Below, one piece after another: positions 22,434 through 32,250 of a stretch of 64,000 bases of DNA (position 1 is the first letter of the stretch; every line of letters starts with the position of its first letter). Origin of the DNA: Apilactobacillus kunkeei (GTDB taxonomy: Bacteria > Bacillota > Bacilli > Lactobacillales > Lactobacillaceae); assembly GCF_005930975.1 (NCBI RefSeq), contig NZ_VBSE01000037.1, forward strand, positions 19,427 through 83,426. Direction: 5' to 3'. The position numbers and the translations under genes are program-made. The notes beneath the pieces were generated by a model. It was not told the origin of the DNA, did no database searches, and was given only the letters and a program-made list of their open reading frames with translations.

Positions 22434-23899
22434 TGAAGATGGACTATTTAGGAAAAGATATTTTTAGCATTCACGAAAGCCTAGTTAATGGTGATATTAC
22501 CGCCGAAGAATTAACAAGACAAACAATTGAAAATGCTAAGAAGAACGATGAAGATATTAACGCTTTCGTCGTTTTCGATGAAGAAAATGCAATTAAGCAA
22601 GCCCAAGAAATTGATAAGGCCGGAATTGACCCAGATAACGTATTATCAGGTATTCCAGTTGCAATGAAAGATAACATGTTAACCAAGGGTGTATTAACAT
22701 CTGCAGGTTCAAAAATGTTATCAAACTTCAAACCAATCATTGATGGGACAGCCGTTGCTAAGATGAAAGAAGCTGGCACTATCAACATTGGTAAGACCAA
22801 CATGGACGAATTTGCAATGGGTGGTTCAACCGAAACTTCATTCCATGGTAAGACTAAGAACCCATGGAAATTAGACAAGGTACCTGGTGGATCATCAGGT
22901 GGTGCCGCTGCTGCAGTTGCTGCAGGGGATGTCTTAGTATCACTAGGTTCAGATACCGGTGGTTCAATCAGACAACCAGCATCATTTAACGGTATCGTTG
23001 GTATGAAACCAACATACGGTCGTGTATCTAGATGGGGATTAATTGCATTCGCATCAAGTTTAGACCAAATTGGTCCATTGACTAGAACTGTTAAGGACAA
23101 CGCCGTAGTTCTAAATGCCATTGCCGGTAAAGATGAACATGATATGACAAGTTCAAACAAAGAAGTTCCTGACTTTACTGCAAACATCGATAAGGGTGTT
23201 AAAGGTATGAAGATTGCTTTACCTAAGGAATACTTAGGTGAAGGTGTTGATAAGGATGTTCAAGATGCTATTCTAGCCGCTGCTGATAAGTACCGTGAAT
23301 TAGGTGCAACTGTTGAAGAAGTATCTCTTCCAAACAGTAAGTACGGTGTGGCAGCTTACTACATCATTGCTCCTTCAGAAGCATCATCAAACTTACAACG
23401 TTTCGATGGTATTCGTTATGGTTACAGAGCTCAAGATGCTAAGAACCTAGAAGAACTATACGTTAAGAGTCGTTCACAAGGTTTTGGTGACGAAGTTAAA
23501 CGCCGTATCATGGTTGGTACTTACTCACTATCAGCTGGTTTCTTTGATGCTTACTTTAAGAAGGCCGCTGAAGTTCGTACTTTAATCATTAACGACTTTA
23601 AGAAGGTTTTCCAAGATTACGATGTAATCTTAACTCCGACAGCTCCTACTCCAGCTTACAGCTTGAAGGATGAAAAAGATCCAATCACTATGTACATGAA
23701 TGATATTTTAACCATTCCTGTTAACATGGCAGGTCTTCCAGGAATGTCAGTTCCTGCAGGTTTCTCAGACGGACTACCAATTGGTATGCAATTAATCGGT
23801 AAGCCATTTGATGAATCAACTCTATACCAAGCTGCTTACGCTTTCGAACAAAATACTGATTTCCATAAGCAAGATCCAAAGATGGGGGGAGCACAATAA
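22433..23899 (+). CDS. gatA: Asp/Glu-tRNA amidotransferase subunit A
   Basis: Glutaminase subunit that supplies ammonia for transamidation. The amidase-signature triad can be placed at K79 (AMKD), S154 (PGGSSGG) and S178 (TGGSIR). Length is 488 residues from the GTG at 22433, which shares a base with the gatC stop and has a GGGG element five bases upstream. The ATG at 22439 is a possible alternative. Its stop overlaps the gatB ATG. Confidence 0.96.
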   Translation: MKMDYLGKDIFSIHESLVNGDITAEELTRQTIENAKKNDEDINAFVVFDEENAIKQAQEIDKAGIDPDNVLSGIPVAMKDNMLTKGVLTSAGSKMLSNFKPIIDGTAVAKMKEAGTINIGKTNMDEFAMGGSTETSFHGKTKNPWKLDKVPGGSSGGAAAAVAAGDVLVSLGSDTGGSIRQPASFNGIVGMKPTYGRVSRWGLIAFASSLDQIGPLTRTVKDNAVVLNAIAGKDEHDMTSSNKEVPDFTANIDKGVKGMKIALPKEYLGEGVDKDVQDAILAAADKYRELGATVEEVSLPNSKYGVAAYYIIAPSEASSNLQRFDGIRYGYRAQDAKNLEELYVKSRSQGFGDEVKRRIMVGTYSLSAGFFDAYFKKAAEVRTLIINDFKKVFQDYDVILTPTAPTPAYSLKDEKDPITMYMNDILTIPVNMAGLPGMSVPAGFSDGLPIGMQLIGKPFDESTLYQAAYAFEQNTDFHKQDPKMGGAQ

Positions 23900-25320
23900 T
23901 GAACTTTGAAACTACAATTGGACTAGAAGTCCACGTTGAATTAAAGACTAACTCTAAGATTTTCAGTCCATCTCCCGTACAATACGGGGTTGACCCTAAC
24001 TTAAACACCAACGTAATTGATTGGGGATACCCAGGGGTATTACCATCAACCAACAAAGGTGTTGTTAAATCAGGTATTATGGCTGCTTTAGCACTACACG
24101 CTGAAGTTGAAAAACACCCTCACTTTGATCGTAAGAACTACTTCTACCCAGATAATCCAAAGGCTTATCAAATTACGCAAAAGGATACTCCTGATGCGCA
24201 TGATGGTTGGATTGAAATTGAAGTAGATGGTAAGAAAAAGAAAATCGGTATCGAAGAAATGCATATTGAAGAAGATGCCGGTAAGAATACCCACGGAAAC
24301 AAGTTCTCTTACGTTGACTTGAACCGTCAAGGTACTCCACTTATCGAAATTGTTTCAAAACCAGATATCGCTTCACCTGATGAAGCATACGCTTACCTTG
24401 AAGCTTTACGTGAAAGAATCCTATTTACAGGAATTTCTGATGTGAAGATGGAAGAAGGTTCAATGCGTGTGGACGTTAACGTTTCAATCCGCCCATACGG
24501 TCAAAAAGAATTCGGTACTAAGGTCGAATTAAAGAACTTGAACTCATTTAACTACGTAAGAAAAGGTCTTGCATACGAAGAAAAACGTCAACAACGTGTA
24601 ATCATGGCTGGTGGCGAAATTCAACAAGAAACTAGACGTTTCGATGAAACAACTGGTAAAACAGTCTTAATGCGTGTTAAGGAAGGTGCGGATGATTACA
24701 GATACTTCCCAGAACCTGACCTACCAGCACTAGACATTACGGACGCATGGATTAATGAAATCAACGATTCAATGCCTGAAATGCCAGCAAGTCGTCGTCA
24801 ACGTTACGTTAACGAATTTGGTTTGAAGGACTACGATGCAATGGTTCTTACCCAAACTAAGGAAATGGCAGATTTCTTTGATGCCATGATTAAATTAGGT
24901 GCAGATCCTAAGATGGCATCTAACTACCTACAAGTTAACGTTAACGCTTACTTGAATGATGAACAAAAAGATTTATCTGAAACTGAGATTACACCAGAAA
25001 ACTTAGCTACAATGATTAAGCTAATTGAAGACGGTACTATTTCATCTAAGATGGCTAAGAAAGTCTTCAAAGGTATTACTGAAGGTAAAGAACCTAAGAA
25101 GTTCGTTGAAGACAACGGAATGGTTCAATTATCAGACCCAGCTCAATTACAACCAATTATTGATGAAGTACTATCAAACAACCCACAATCTGTGGAAGAC
25201 TTCCATAATGGTAAGGACCGTGCTATCGGTTTCCTAGTCGGTCAAATTATGAAGCAAACTCGTGGTAAAGCTAACCCACAAGTTGTTAACAAATTATTAA
25301 TGGCATCCATTAATAAATAA
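23899..25320 (+). CDS. gatB: Asp/Glu-tRNA amidotransferase subunit B
   Basis: Kinase and transamidase subunit that binds the mischarged tRNA. It begins [34 protein letters not shown] marks the catalytic cradle, and the C-terminal YqeY-like tail ends [20 protein letters not shown]; 473 residues. It overlaps the gatA stop in a TAATG junction. dagK follows 19 bases later and may be co-transcribed. Confidence 0.97.
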   Translation: MNFETTIGLEVHVELKTNSKIFSPSPVQYGVDPNLNTNVIDWGYPGVLPSTNKGVVKSGIMAALALHAEVEKHPHFDRKNYFYPDNPKAYQITQKDTPDAHDGWIEIEVDGKKKKIGIEEMHIEEDAGKNTHGNKFSYVDLNRQGTPLIEIVSKPDIASPDEAYAYLEALRERILFTGISDVKMEEGSMRVDVNVSIRPYGQKEFGTKVELKNLNSFNYVRKGLAYEEKRQQRVIMAGGEIQQETRRFDETTGKTVLMRVKEGADDYRYFPEPDLPALDITDAWINEINDSMPEMPASRRQRYVNEFGLKDYDAMVLTQTKEMADFFDAMIKLGADPKMASNYLQVNVNAYLNDEQKDLSETEITPENLATMIKLIEDGTISSKMAKKVFKGITEGKEPKKFVEDNGMVQLSDPAQLQPIIDEVLSNNPQSVEDFHNGKDRAIGFLVGQIMKQTRGKANPQVVNKLLMASINK

Positions 25321-25339
25321 AGTTTAGGAGAATTTGGAA

Positions 25340-26320
25340 ATGCAAAAAAGGGCACGTGTAATATACAATCCAACATCTGGCCGTGAGGCCTTGAAACGCA
25401 ACCTGATTGATATTCTCGCTGTTTTCGAAGAAGCTGGTTATGAAACTAGTGCATACGCAACTACTCCTAAACCTAATTCAGCACGCGATGAGGCCAAGAG
25501 GGCATCATTAGATGGTTTTGACTTAATCGTTGCTGCTGGTGGGGATGGAACTATTAACGAAGTCGTTAACGGGATTGCACCACTAGAAAAACGTCCTAAG
25601 CTAGCAATTATTCCAGCTGGGACTACCAATGACTTTGCCCGTGCATTGCATATTCCAAGAGAAGATCCAATTGAAGCGGCCAAAGTTGTTTTGAAGGGTC
25701 AAACTTTCAACATGGACATTGGTAAAGCTGGAGAAAAATACTTCATGAATATCGCAGGTGGTGGTTTATTAACCGAATTAACATACGATGTTCCTTCAGA
25801 TTTAAAGACCATTTTTGGTTATTTAGCTTATCTAGTTCGTGGAGCAGAATTACTTCCAAGAATTAAACCAATTCAAATGGATCTTGAATATGATGGTGGA
25901 GAATTTAAAGGTAAAGCTTCAATGTTTCTACTTGCCATGACTAACTCAATCGGTGGTTTAGAACAAATCGTTCCGGATGCTAAGTTAGATGATGGTAAGT
26001 TTACAATGATTATTGTTAAGACTAGTAACATCGTTGAAATCGTTCAATTACTTGCGAAAGTCTTAAGTGGTGGTCGCCATATCAATGACCCTAGAATCAT
26101 TTACAAAAAGACCAGCAAGTTAGTTGCTAATCCTGTCGAAGACAAGATGCAAATTAACTTGGATGGTGAATATGGTGGCGACGCACCAATGACTTTTATT
26201 GACTTAAAACAACATATTGAAATGTTTGCTAATGTCGATGAAATGCCAAAGAAATCTATCAGTTTTGATGCTGAAAAGGTGGAAAAAGAATTCGTCGATA
26301 AAGTTGATAAATTATCATAG
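25340..26320 (+). CDS. dagK: Diacylglycerol kinase, DgkB type
   Basis: Soluble lipid kinase phosphorylating diacylglycerol to phosphatidic acid. NPTSGREALKRNL and AAGGDGTINEVVNGI (the GGDGT nucleotide-binding motif) place it in the DAGK catalytic family; 326 residues. Its substrate is released when LtaS (61556-63616) uses phosphatidylglycerol, so it likely recycles LTA by-product. The ATG at 25340 sits nine bases after GGAG; the TTG at 25334 is too close. Confidence 0.9.
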   Translation: MQKRARVIYNPTSGREALKRNLIDILAVFEEAGYETSAYATTPKPNSARDEAKRASLDGFDLIVAAGGDGTINEVVNGIAPLEKRPKLAIIPAGTTNDFARALHIPREDPIEAAKVVLKGQTFNMDIGKAGEKYFMNIAGGGLLTELTYDVPSDLKTIFGYLAYLVRGAELLPRIKPIQMDLEYDGGEFKGKASMFLLAMTNSIGGLEQIVPDAKLDDGKFTMIIVKTSNIVEIVQLLAKVLSGGRHINDPRIIYKKTSKLVANPVEDKMQINLDGEYGGDAPMTFIDLKQHIEMFANVDEMPKKSISFDAEKVEKEFVDKVDKLS

Positions 26321-26337
26321 TGGAATTTAAAAACGAA

Positions 26338-26385
26338 AAGTTTTGTTGTATGATTATTTTAGAAGATTACAACAAAACTTTTTTG
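26338..26385 (+). terminator. Terminator after dagK
   Basis: A perfect 13-base-pair stem (26338-26350 with 26368-26380) with a 17-base loop, followed by a T-run. It separates the gatCAB-dagK unit from rlmD. Confidence 0.88.
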
Positions 26386-26404
26386 TTTAGAAAAAGGGGT
26401 AAAT

Positions 26405-27772
26405 ATGAAATTTAAAGCACCAGTTACAAAGAACGAAGAATATGAAGTCGATATTATCGACTTAACTTATCAAGGCCTAGGAGTTGCTAAGATAGAGGAT
26501 TATCCTTTGTTTATTGAAGACACTCTTCCAGGCGAAAAAGCTTTGATTAAAGTAATCAAAGTTAACCAAAACTTTGGTTTCGCAAAGTTAGAAAAATTAC
26601 TAACTAAATCACCAGATCGTGTAGAAAACATTGATAAGAACTACACTCGTACCGGAATCGCTCCATTACAACATCTAAAATACGATGCTCAATTGGAATT
26701 TAAGCAACACCAAATCCAAGAACTTTTCGATAAGTCTAAGATGGATGTTGAAGTATTGCCAACTATTGGGATGGATAACCCAACTCATTACAGAAACAAG
26801 GCGCAAATTCCAGTTCGTTCAATTAATGGAAAACTACAAACTGGTTTCTTCCGTAAGCACTCACATGATTTAGTAACTATTGAAGATTTCTACATCCAAG
26901 ATCCAGAAATCGACAAGGCTATTGTTGTCGTTAGAGACATCTTACGTAAGTACCACATCGAACCATACAATGAAACTAAGCACAATGGTGTGATTAGAAA
27001 CATCATGGTTAGAAGAGGACACTACACTAACGAAATGATGATTGGTTTAATTACTCGTACCAAGAAGATTCCAATGGTTGATATAATTGTTCGTGAAATC
27101 AAGGAAGCCTTACCAGAAGTGACAAGTATCATGCAGAACATCAATTTGTCAGATGGTAACGGATTATTAGGTAAGAGTACTATTTGTCTAGATGGTAAGA
27201 AGTACATCGAAGATAAGTTACTTGGCTTGAAGTTCGCTATTTCATTGAACTCATTCTACCAAGTTAACCCAGAACAAACTGAAAAACTTTACTCTCTAGC
27301 AATTGAAAAGGCTCAACTAAATGGTACTCAAACAGTAATAGATGCTTATTGTGGTATCGGTACAATTTCACTAGCTGTTGCTGAACATGCCAAGAAGGTT
27401 TATGGTGTGGAAATTGTTAAGGAAGCCATCGAAGACGCTAAGATTAACGCTCAAAAGAACCACATCAACAATACTACATTTGTAACCGGTAGTGCAGAGG
27501 AACAAATGGAAAAATGGCAAGCACAAGGATTGAAACCAGATGTTATCATGGTTGATCCTCCACGTAAGGGACTTGCATCATCATTCATCGACAGTGCTGC
27601 TCAAGTAGCACCTAAGAAGATTGTTTATGTATCATGTAACCCATCAACATTAGTACGTGATGCTTGTCGATTAGCTGAATACGGATATGAAATTACTCAA
27701 CCAGTTCAACCTGTTGATCAATTCCCACAAACCGTTCACGTTGAATCAGTGACTGTATTTGAAAAGAAATAG
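26405..27772 (+). CDS. rlmD: 23S rRNA (uracil-5-)-methyltransferase RlmD/RlmCD family
   Basis: SAM-dependent RNA m5U methyltransferase. The N-terminal TRAM domain covers about residues 8-60 (DLTYQGLGVAK). The C-terminal methyltransferase domain has DAYCGIGTISLAVAEHAKKVYGVE and MVDPPRKGL, and the catalytic cysteine sits in YVSCNPSTLVRD. It is 455 residues. Firmicutes homologues modify U747 and U1939 of 23S rRNA; which site is used here cannot be told. The downstream terminator resembles the one after the accessory island. Confidence 0.9.
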   Translation: MKFKAPVTKNEEYEVDIIDLTYQGLGVAKIEDYPLFIEDTLPGEKALIKVIKVNQNFGFAKLEKLLTKSPDRVENIDKNYTRTGIAPLQHLKYDAQLEFKQHQIQELFDKSKMDVEVLPTIGMDNPTHYRNKAQIPVRSINGKLQTGFFRKHSHDLVTIEDFYIQDPEIDKAIVVVRDILRKYHIEPYNETKHNGVIRNIMVRRGHYTNEMMIGLITRTKKIPMVDIIVREIKEALPEVTSIMQNINLSDGNGLLGKSTICLDGKKYIEDKLLGLKFAISLNSFYQVNPEQTEKLYSLAIEKAQLNGTQTVIDAYCGIGTISLAVAEHAKKVYGVEIVKEAIEDAKINAQKNHINNTTFVTGSAEEQMEKWQAQGLKPDVIMVDPPRKGLASSFIDSAAQVAPKKIVYVSCNPSTLVRDACRLAEYGYEITQPVQPVDQFPQTVHVESVTVFEKK

Positions 27773-27781
27773 ATAATAAAG

Positions 27782-27811
27782 AAGACACCTTGAGGAGGGT
27801 GTCTTTTTTTA
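27782..27811. terminator. Terminator between rlmD and the mazG-like gene
   Basis: AAGACACC (27782-27789) pairs with GGTGTCTT (27798-27805) and is followed by a T-run. It ends rlmD. The opposite-strand gene stops at its edge. Confidence 0.85.
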
Positions 27812-28117
27812 TTTGTCGAATTTCCAACTTCGACCCTTATTAATATTTATTTTTTCTTGTATAATATCATTAGGATTAACTTGTAGTTTTTCGCACATGT
27901 AGTAGCAATATATCAATACATCAGCTAATTCTAACTTCAAGTTATCTTTTTCTTTAGATGACATAGCATTATCATCTTTCTTCCATAGAAAGATTTTTTC
28001 AACTTCAGAAGCTTCAATACCTAAAGCTCTAGATAATGAAATGAGTGTATGATATTGATTCCATCCTCTGTCATTTCTAAATTCAATTAATTCTTGAATT
28101 ATATCTTTATATTCCAT
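27809..28117 (-). CDS. MazG-like nucleotide pyrophosphohydrolase
   Basis: Small all-alpha NTP pyrophosphatase of 102 residues, expected to hydrolyse a (d)NTP to (d)NMP and pyrophosphate. The metal-binding pattern is visible as E35-x2-E38 (IEASEVE) and E63-x2-D66 (ELADVLIY), followed by the family tail MCEKLQVNPNDIIQEK. The ATG at 28117 is preceded by AGGAGAAT. It is divergent from the GIY-YIG/helicase gene with only 32 bases between the start codons. AT-rich codon use with many ATA codons differs from the housekeeping neighbours. The physiological substrate is unknown. Confidence 0.8.
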   Translation of the reverse strand: MEYKDIIQELIEFRNDRGWNQYHTLISLSRALGIEASEVEKIFLWKKDDNAMSSKEKDNLKLELADVLIYCYYMCEKLQVNPNDIIQEKININKGRSWKFDK

Positions 28118-28149
28118 AAAAATTCTCCTTTAAGGTGGGTGTTTCATAA

Positions 28150-29943
28150 ATGTCTAATAGCGAAATAGCTAAACCAATCATTAGAAAATATGATTACAGT
28201 ATTAATAGTGACATAGAACAAGAAATTTTGAAACAAAATAATACTGATGAAGAGCATGAATTAATAACTAGATTTCCAACTGTATACATAGTTATAGATA
28301 AAATTCGTGGTAATAGAAAAAAATTTGGACAATTTAAAGCATATGTTGGAGAAACCAATAATATAGTTCGAAGAACTGAGGAACATTTAAATAGTGAGTC
28401 AGAAGATAGAACAGATTGGACAGAATTAAATAATTCTAATGATGCTAAAATAATTGTTATTGCTCATAAAGAGTTCAATAAATCATTAACTCTTGATGTT
28501 GAAAATCAATTGATGAAATATTTACTTAGTGATGATGCTATTGGTGAATTGAATAATCGTAGATCCAATGACCAAGATTTATATTTCACAAGAGATCACT
28601 TTAGAGACATATTTCAGAACATTTGGGATGAACTATCTAAAAGAAATGAAAATATATTCCCAAGTGTTGATGATATTACCAATTCCGCAATTTTTAAAGC
28701 GTCTCCATTTCACAAATTAACAGATGAGCAACTAAATGCTAGAGATAAAATAATTGATAAAATCAAAAAAATCAGGAATGGAGATAGTACTGATAATTTG
28801 ATTATTATTAAGGGTTCTGCTGGTACAGGAAAAACAGTCTTATTAAGTTCTTTATTTTCGGAGCTTAATAAACCTGATAACCAAGAAGCGTACATACTTG
28901 TTAATCATGATGAACAGGTAAAAGTTTATGAAAATATAGCTTCAAAAATTGGAATTAAGACTAAGATGGGTGATAGTATTGCTAATAAGCCAACTATGTT
29001 TTTGAATCAACATCTAGTTGACGAAATTAATAAAGGTAAACAAAATAAAGTTGATATTTCATTAATTGATGAAGCTCATTTATTATTCACACAAGGTAAT
29101 CAGTCATATCAAGGTAAAAATCAATTGGGTGATATAATGAACGTTTCAAATGTTGTAGTGGCGGTTTTAGATCCAATGCAAGTATTAAAAAATAATGGAT
29201 ACTTAGAACAAACTTACTATGATACATTAATAACGAATGCTAAAAAAAATAATAACTTAATCGAATTATCGGATCAAAACAGAATGGTTGCTTCAAAAGA
29301 AACGATCAATTGGATTGAAGATATTGTTACTAAGAATGAAATTAATAAGATTCCTAATGACGAAAAATATGATTTAAGAGTATTTGGCAATGTTAATGAT
29401 ATGTATAATGAAATCAAGAAGCATAATGATAATATAGAATCATTAACTAAAGGTTTATCTAGACTAGTTGCAACGTATGATTGGAAATATATTAAAAATA
29501 AGAAGAATATAATTAAATTAGAAAATGGAAATGAATTTGCGGACTTATGGCGTGTTAAAATTGGTGATAAATTTAATTTACCATGGAATAATCAGCTACC
29601 CGTTGAAAAAAAATATAAAGGATTATCTTGGGCTGAACAACCACAAACAATAAATGAAGTTGGATCAACATTTACAATTCAAGGATTTGATCTTAACTAT
29701 TGTGGGGTTATTATTGGACCATCTGTCAAGTTTAGAGATGGTAAAATAGTTTATGATAAATCAGAAAGTTATGACAAAAAAGTGACTGGTAGGAGAACTT
29801 TAAAAAATGATGAAAAAAAGGATGTATCGTCAGAGTTAATTCGAAACCAGCTTAACGTATTATTAAAACGTGGTGTTCATGGACTATTCATTTATGCAGT
29901 TGATGACGAACTAAGAAAAGAACTACTGCGACAAAGTAAGTAA
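28150..29943 (+). CDS. GIY-YIG nuclease domain fused to DUF2075/Schlafen-group-3 helicase
   Basis: A 597-residue fusion. The N-terminal domain looks like a GIY-YIG nuclease: VYIV (45-48), AYVGET with Y65 and G67, R75, E118 and N135/N136 occupy the conserved positions. The C-terminal part (about 215-595) is a DUF2075 (Schlafen group 3-like) SF1 helicase-type ATPase, with Walker A GSAGTGKT (222-229), Walker B SLIDEAH (304-310), LSDQNRM (373-379) and TIQGFDLNYCGVIIG (509-523). No signal peptide. AT-rich, ATA-rich codons suggest transfer. Paired divergently with a MazG-like gene. A role in nucleic-acid surveillance or phage defence is inference. Confidence 0.82.
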   Translation: MSNSEIAKPIIRKYDYSINSDIEQEILKQNNTDEEHELITRFPTVYIVIDKIRGNRKKFGQFKAYVGETNNIVRRTEEHLNSESEDRTDWTELNNSNDAKIIVIAHKEFNKSLTLDVENQLMKYLLSDDAIGELNNRRSNDQDLYFTRDHFRDIFQNIWDELSKRNENIFPSVDDITNSAIFKASPFHKLTDEQLNARDKIIDKIKKIRNGDSTDNLIIIKGSAGTGKTVLLSSLFSELNKPDNQEAYILVNHDEQVKVYENIASKIGIKTKMGDSIANKPTMFLNQHLVDEINKGKQNKVDISLIDEAHLLFTQGNQSYQGKNQLGDIMNVSNVVVAVLDPMQVLKNNGYLEQTYYDTLITNAKKNNNLIELSDQNRMVASKETINWIEDIVTKNEINKIPNDEKYDLRVFGNVNDMYNEIKKHNDNIESLTKGLSRLVATYDWKYIKNKKNIIKLENGNEFADLWRVKIGDKFNLPWNNQLPVEKKYKGLSWAEQPQTINEVGSTFTIQGFDLNYCGVIIGPSVKFRDGKIVYDKSESYDKKVTGRRTLKNDEKKDVSSELIRNQLNVLLKRGVHGLFIYAVDDELRKELLRQSK

Positions 29944-29946
29944 ATT

Positions 29947-29977
29947 AAAAAGACACCTCCACTCAGGTGTCTTTTTT
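29947..29977 (+). terminator. Terminator after the GIY-YIG/helicase gene
   Basis: AAGACACCT (29950-29958) pairs with AGGTGTCTT (29965-29973) before a T-run. The stem is nearly the same sequence as the terminator at 27782-27811 on the other side of the island. Confidence 0.87.
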
Positions 29978-30043
29978 GCACTCTCATGTTTTTTGTTATA
30001 TATTATTTTTTATAAAAAATGAATGTAAAAGTAGGCGAAGATA

Positions 30044-30715
30044 ATGCGTATTAATATTATTCAACATACTCCAAACGAACGACCAGGTTCAATTTTAGAT
30101 TGGGCACATGACAGGGGACATGATGTTTATATCTATCATCCATACCAATTTGGTATTCTACCAAAGGTAGATGAAACTGATATGTTAATTATTATGGGTG
30201 GTCCAATGAGCGTTAACGATGATATTGATTGGATTGAGTTCGAACGTGATATTATTAGAGAACTCGCTGAAAAAGATGTTCCAATCTACGGTGCTTGTTT
30301 TGGTGCACAACAAATTGCCAAAACATTTGGTGCCAAGATTACTACTTCAATGGCTAAGGAAGTAGGATGGGCGCCTGTATACTTAAGATCCGAACGCATT
30401 CCTGGAATTTACAACAAGCTTACTGCAATGCATTGGCATGGTGAAATGTTTGAGATTCCTAAGAATGGGGAATTATTATTCTCCAGTGATTTGGTGGAAA
30501 ACCAAGGATTCATTATTGGTGAAAGAATTGTTGGTTTACAATTCCACTTTGAACTAGGTACTGACGAAGTTAGAGAAATTGTTACCAACGACAATAAGTA
30601 CGTTGCAGGATCTGCTTTAAATCAAACCAATGAAGATATCTTAGCTAGACCAGTGCCAAAAGAAAATAAACAAGTGATGTATGCAATCTTAGATTACATC
30701 TCTAAAGGCAAATAA
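30044..30715 (+). CDS. Class I glutamine amidotransferase (GMP-synthase-like)
   Basis: Stand-alone glutamine amidotransferase of 223 residues. The nucleophile is C85 in YGACFGAQQIAK and the His-Glu pair is H168/E170 in GLQFHFE; LIIMGGPMSV forms the oxyanion strand. It resembles YfeJ/GuaA-like amidotransferases without a partner synthetase domain, so the amidated substrate is unknown. It is monocistronic, with a terminator shared with the opposing permease gene. Confidence 0.82.
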   Translation: MRINIIQHTPNERPGSILDWAHDRGHDVYIYHPYQFGILPKVDETDMLIIMGGPMSVNDDIDWIEFERDIIRELAEKDVPIYGACFGAQQIAKTFGAKITTSMAKEVGWAPVYLRSERIPGIYNKLTAMHWHGEMFEIPKNGELLFSSDLVENQGFIIGERIVGLQFHFELGTDEVREIVTNDNKYVAGSALNQTNEDILARPVPKENKQVMYAILDYISKGK

Positions 30716-30799
30716 TCGCTATATTTGAAGATGTATTAATCATTAATATAAATAGACTATCCGTATATTAAAATTGCTTCAATCAATAAATTAATACGA

Positions 30800-30834
30800 A
30801 AAAAAGCATTCGAACTTAATCGAATGCTTTTTTA
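30800..30834. terminator. Bidirectional terminator
   Basis: AAGCATTCGA and TCGAATGCTT form a perfect ten-base-pair stem between an A-run and a T-run, shared by the amidotransferase (plus) and permease (minus) genes. Confidence 0.87.
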
Positions 30835-32163
30835 TTATTTACTGTTCTTCAAATGTCTTTGTTGTAGGTAGTAAACTGGAATTCCAATTAGTGTTAATAG
30901 TAATCCAACTAGAGCTAAACCAGTTTGTGTAATTAGTGTTTCGGCTAGGATGAACACACCACCAACCAACGCTATAATTGGCACGATTGGGTACCAAGGA
31001 ACCTTATATGGACGAATCATTTCAGGTTCTTTACGGCGAAGTTTAAATACGGCAATGAATAGTAGACAGTTAAATATCCACATAACAAACACTAACATGT
31101 CAGTTAATAAGTCGAAACTTCCCGCGAAAATCATTAAAATTGCGATTACGAATTGGAAGATTCCAGAAGTGTATGGCACGCGAGTTTTCTTAGAAAGTTT
31201 AGCAAACCAATCACTAAATGGAAGGGACTTACTTTGACCCATTGCATAAGGAATTCTCATTCCTGATAGTGTGTAACCATTTAAGGAACCATAAACTGAA
31301 ACTAGAATACCGATAGTAACTAACTTACCACCGAATTCACCGAATAGCTTGATAGCAGTTTCAGACGCCGTGTTTTGGTTACCAGCAATGTGATCAATTG
31401 GTAATGTTTTTAGAAATGCAACGTTTACCAATGTGTAAATTACCATAATCAAACTTAGACCAATAATAATAGCTTTTGGTAAGTTTTTCTTAGGGTTCTT
31501 AATTTCACCAGCAACGTCACAAACACCAATCCAACCATCGTAAGCAAACATAGTTGCTAATAAACCTGAACCAAAGGCAGTCCAAACGTTGGCGTGATTA
31601 CTTGGACTAATTGGTAAGAAGGAAACGTGAACAGCACCAGGAATAAATAAACCAAAAATAGCAATTAAAATAATTGGAATTAACTTACAAATAAGTGCAA
31701 CTGTTTGAACGTTTCCGCTAATTTTTGATCCCAATAAGTTAATGAATAACACACTCAATGCCACAATGATTGCCATTGGGTTTAGGATGCTAGGATTTAA
31801 ATGGAATAGATTAATTAATTGTGTTGAGAAAATGATTGCTTCAGCGGCAATATTAGCAGGGTAGTAGACCAATATTTGAGCCCAACCCATTGAGAAACCG
31901 GTTAGCGGACCATAGGTATAATCTAGATACTTAATGGCTCCTCCGGTCTTAGGAATGGCAGCAGCTAATTCAGATACAGTTAAACCAGCACAGATGGTCA
32001 ATAAACCACCAACAATCCATGCTAAAACAGTTAATGTAAATGAGTGGGTGCTATTAACAACACTGGCAGTTTTAAAGAACACACCAGCACCAATAACAGT
32101 TCCCATCACTGTTGAAAGAGCCGCCATCATGCCAATTCCACGTTTTAGTTCGTTTTCTTGCAT
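30835..32163 (-). CDS. APC-superfamily amino acid permease (SteT-like)
   Basis: Membrane transporter of 442 residues with about twelve hydrophobic helices. The first helix carries TVMGTVIGAGVFFK, the unwound substrate-binding motif of APC transporters. The sequence WIVGGLLTICAGLTVSELAAAIPKTGG is like the L-type/SteT serine-threonine exchangers. The ATG at 32163 is preceded by AGGAGGAT. It is monocistronic, upstream of and in the same orientation as gntK but separated from it by a terminator. The exact substrate cannot be read from sequence. Confidence 0.82.
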   Translation of the reverse strand: MQENELKRGIGMMAALSTVMGTVIGAGVFFKTASVVNSTHSFTLTVLAWIVGGLLTICAGLTVSELAAAIPKTGGAIKYLDYTYGPLTGFSMGWAQILVYYPANIAAEAIIFSTQLINLFHLNPSILNPMAIIVALSVLFINLLGSKISGNVQTVALICKLIPIILIAIFGLFIPGAVHVSFLPISPSNHANVWTAFGSGLLATMFAYDGWIGVCDVAGEIKNPKKNLPKAIIIGLSLIMVIYTLVNVAFLKTLPIDHIAGNQNTASETAIKLFGEFGGKLVTIGILVSVYGSLNGYTLSGMRIPYAMGQSKSLPFSDWFAKLSKKTRVPYTSGIFQFVIAILMIFAGSFDLLTDMLVFVMWIFNCLLFIAVFKLRRKEPEMIRPYKVPWYPIVPIIALVGGVFILAETLITQTGLALVGLLLTLIGIPVYYLQQRHLKNSK

Positions 32164-32193
32164 GACGAATATCCTCCTAGATAATTTTTAATA

Positions 32194-32235
32194 TAAAAAA
32201 GGAAGGGGTCTAAATAGACACCCAACCTTTTTAAT
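32194..32235 (-). terminator. Terminator after gntK
   Basis: AAAAAGG and CCTTTTT arms enclose GGGTCTA and TAGAC-CCC arms with small bulges. On the minus strand the T-run follows the hairpin downstream of the gntK stop at 32251. Confidence 0.75.
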
Positions 32236-32250
32236 AAATAATATTAGTTA

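Noticed and set aside
22471..23187. A 238-codon open frame on the minus strand opposite gatA
   Set aside because: It mirrors the codon bias of the well-supported gatA gene, has no ribosome-binding site or recognisable protein features, and would need overlap with an essential gene.
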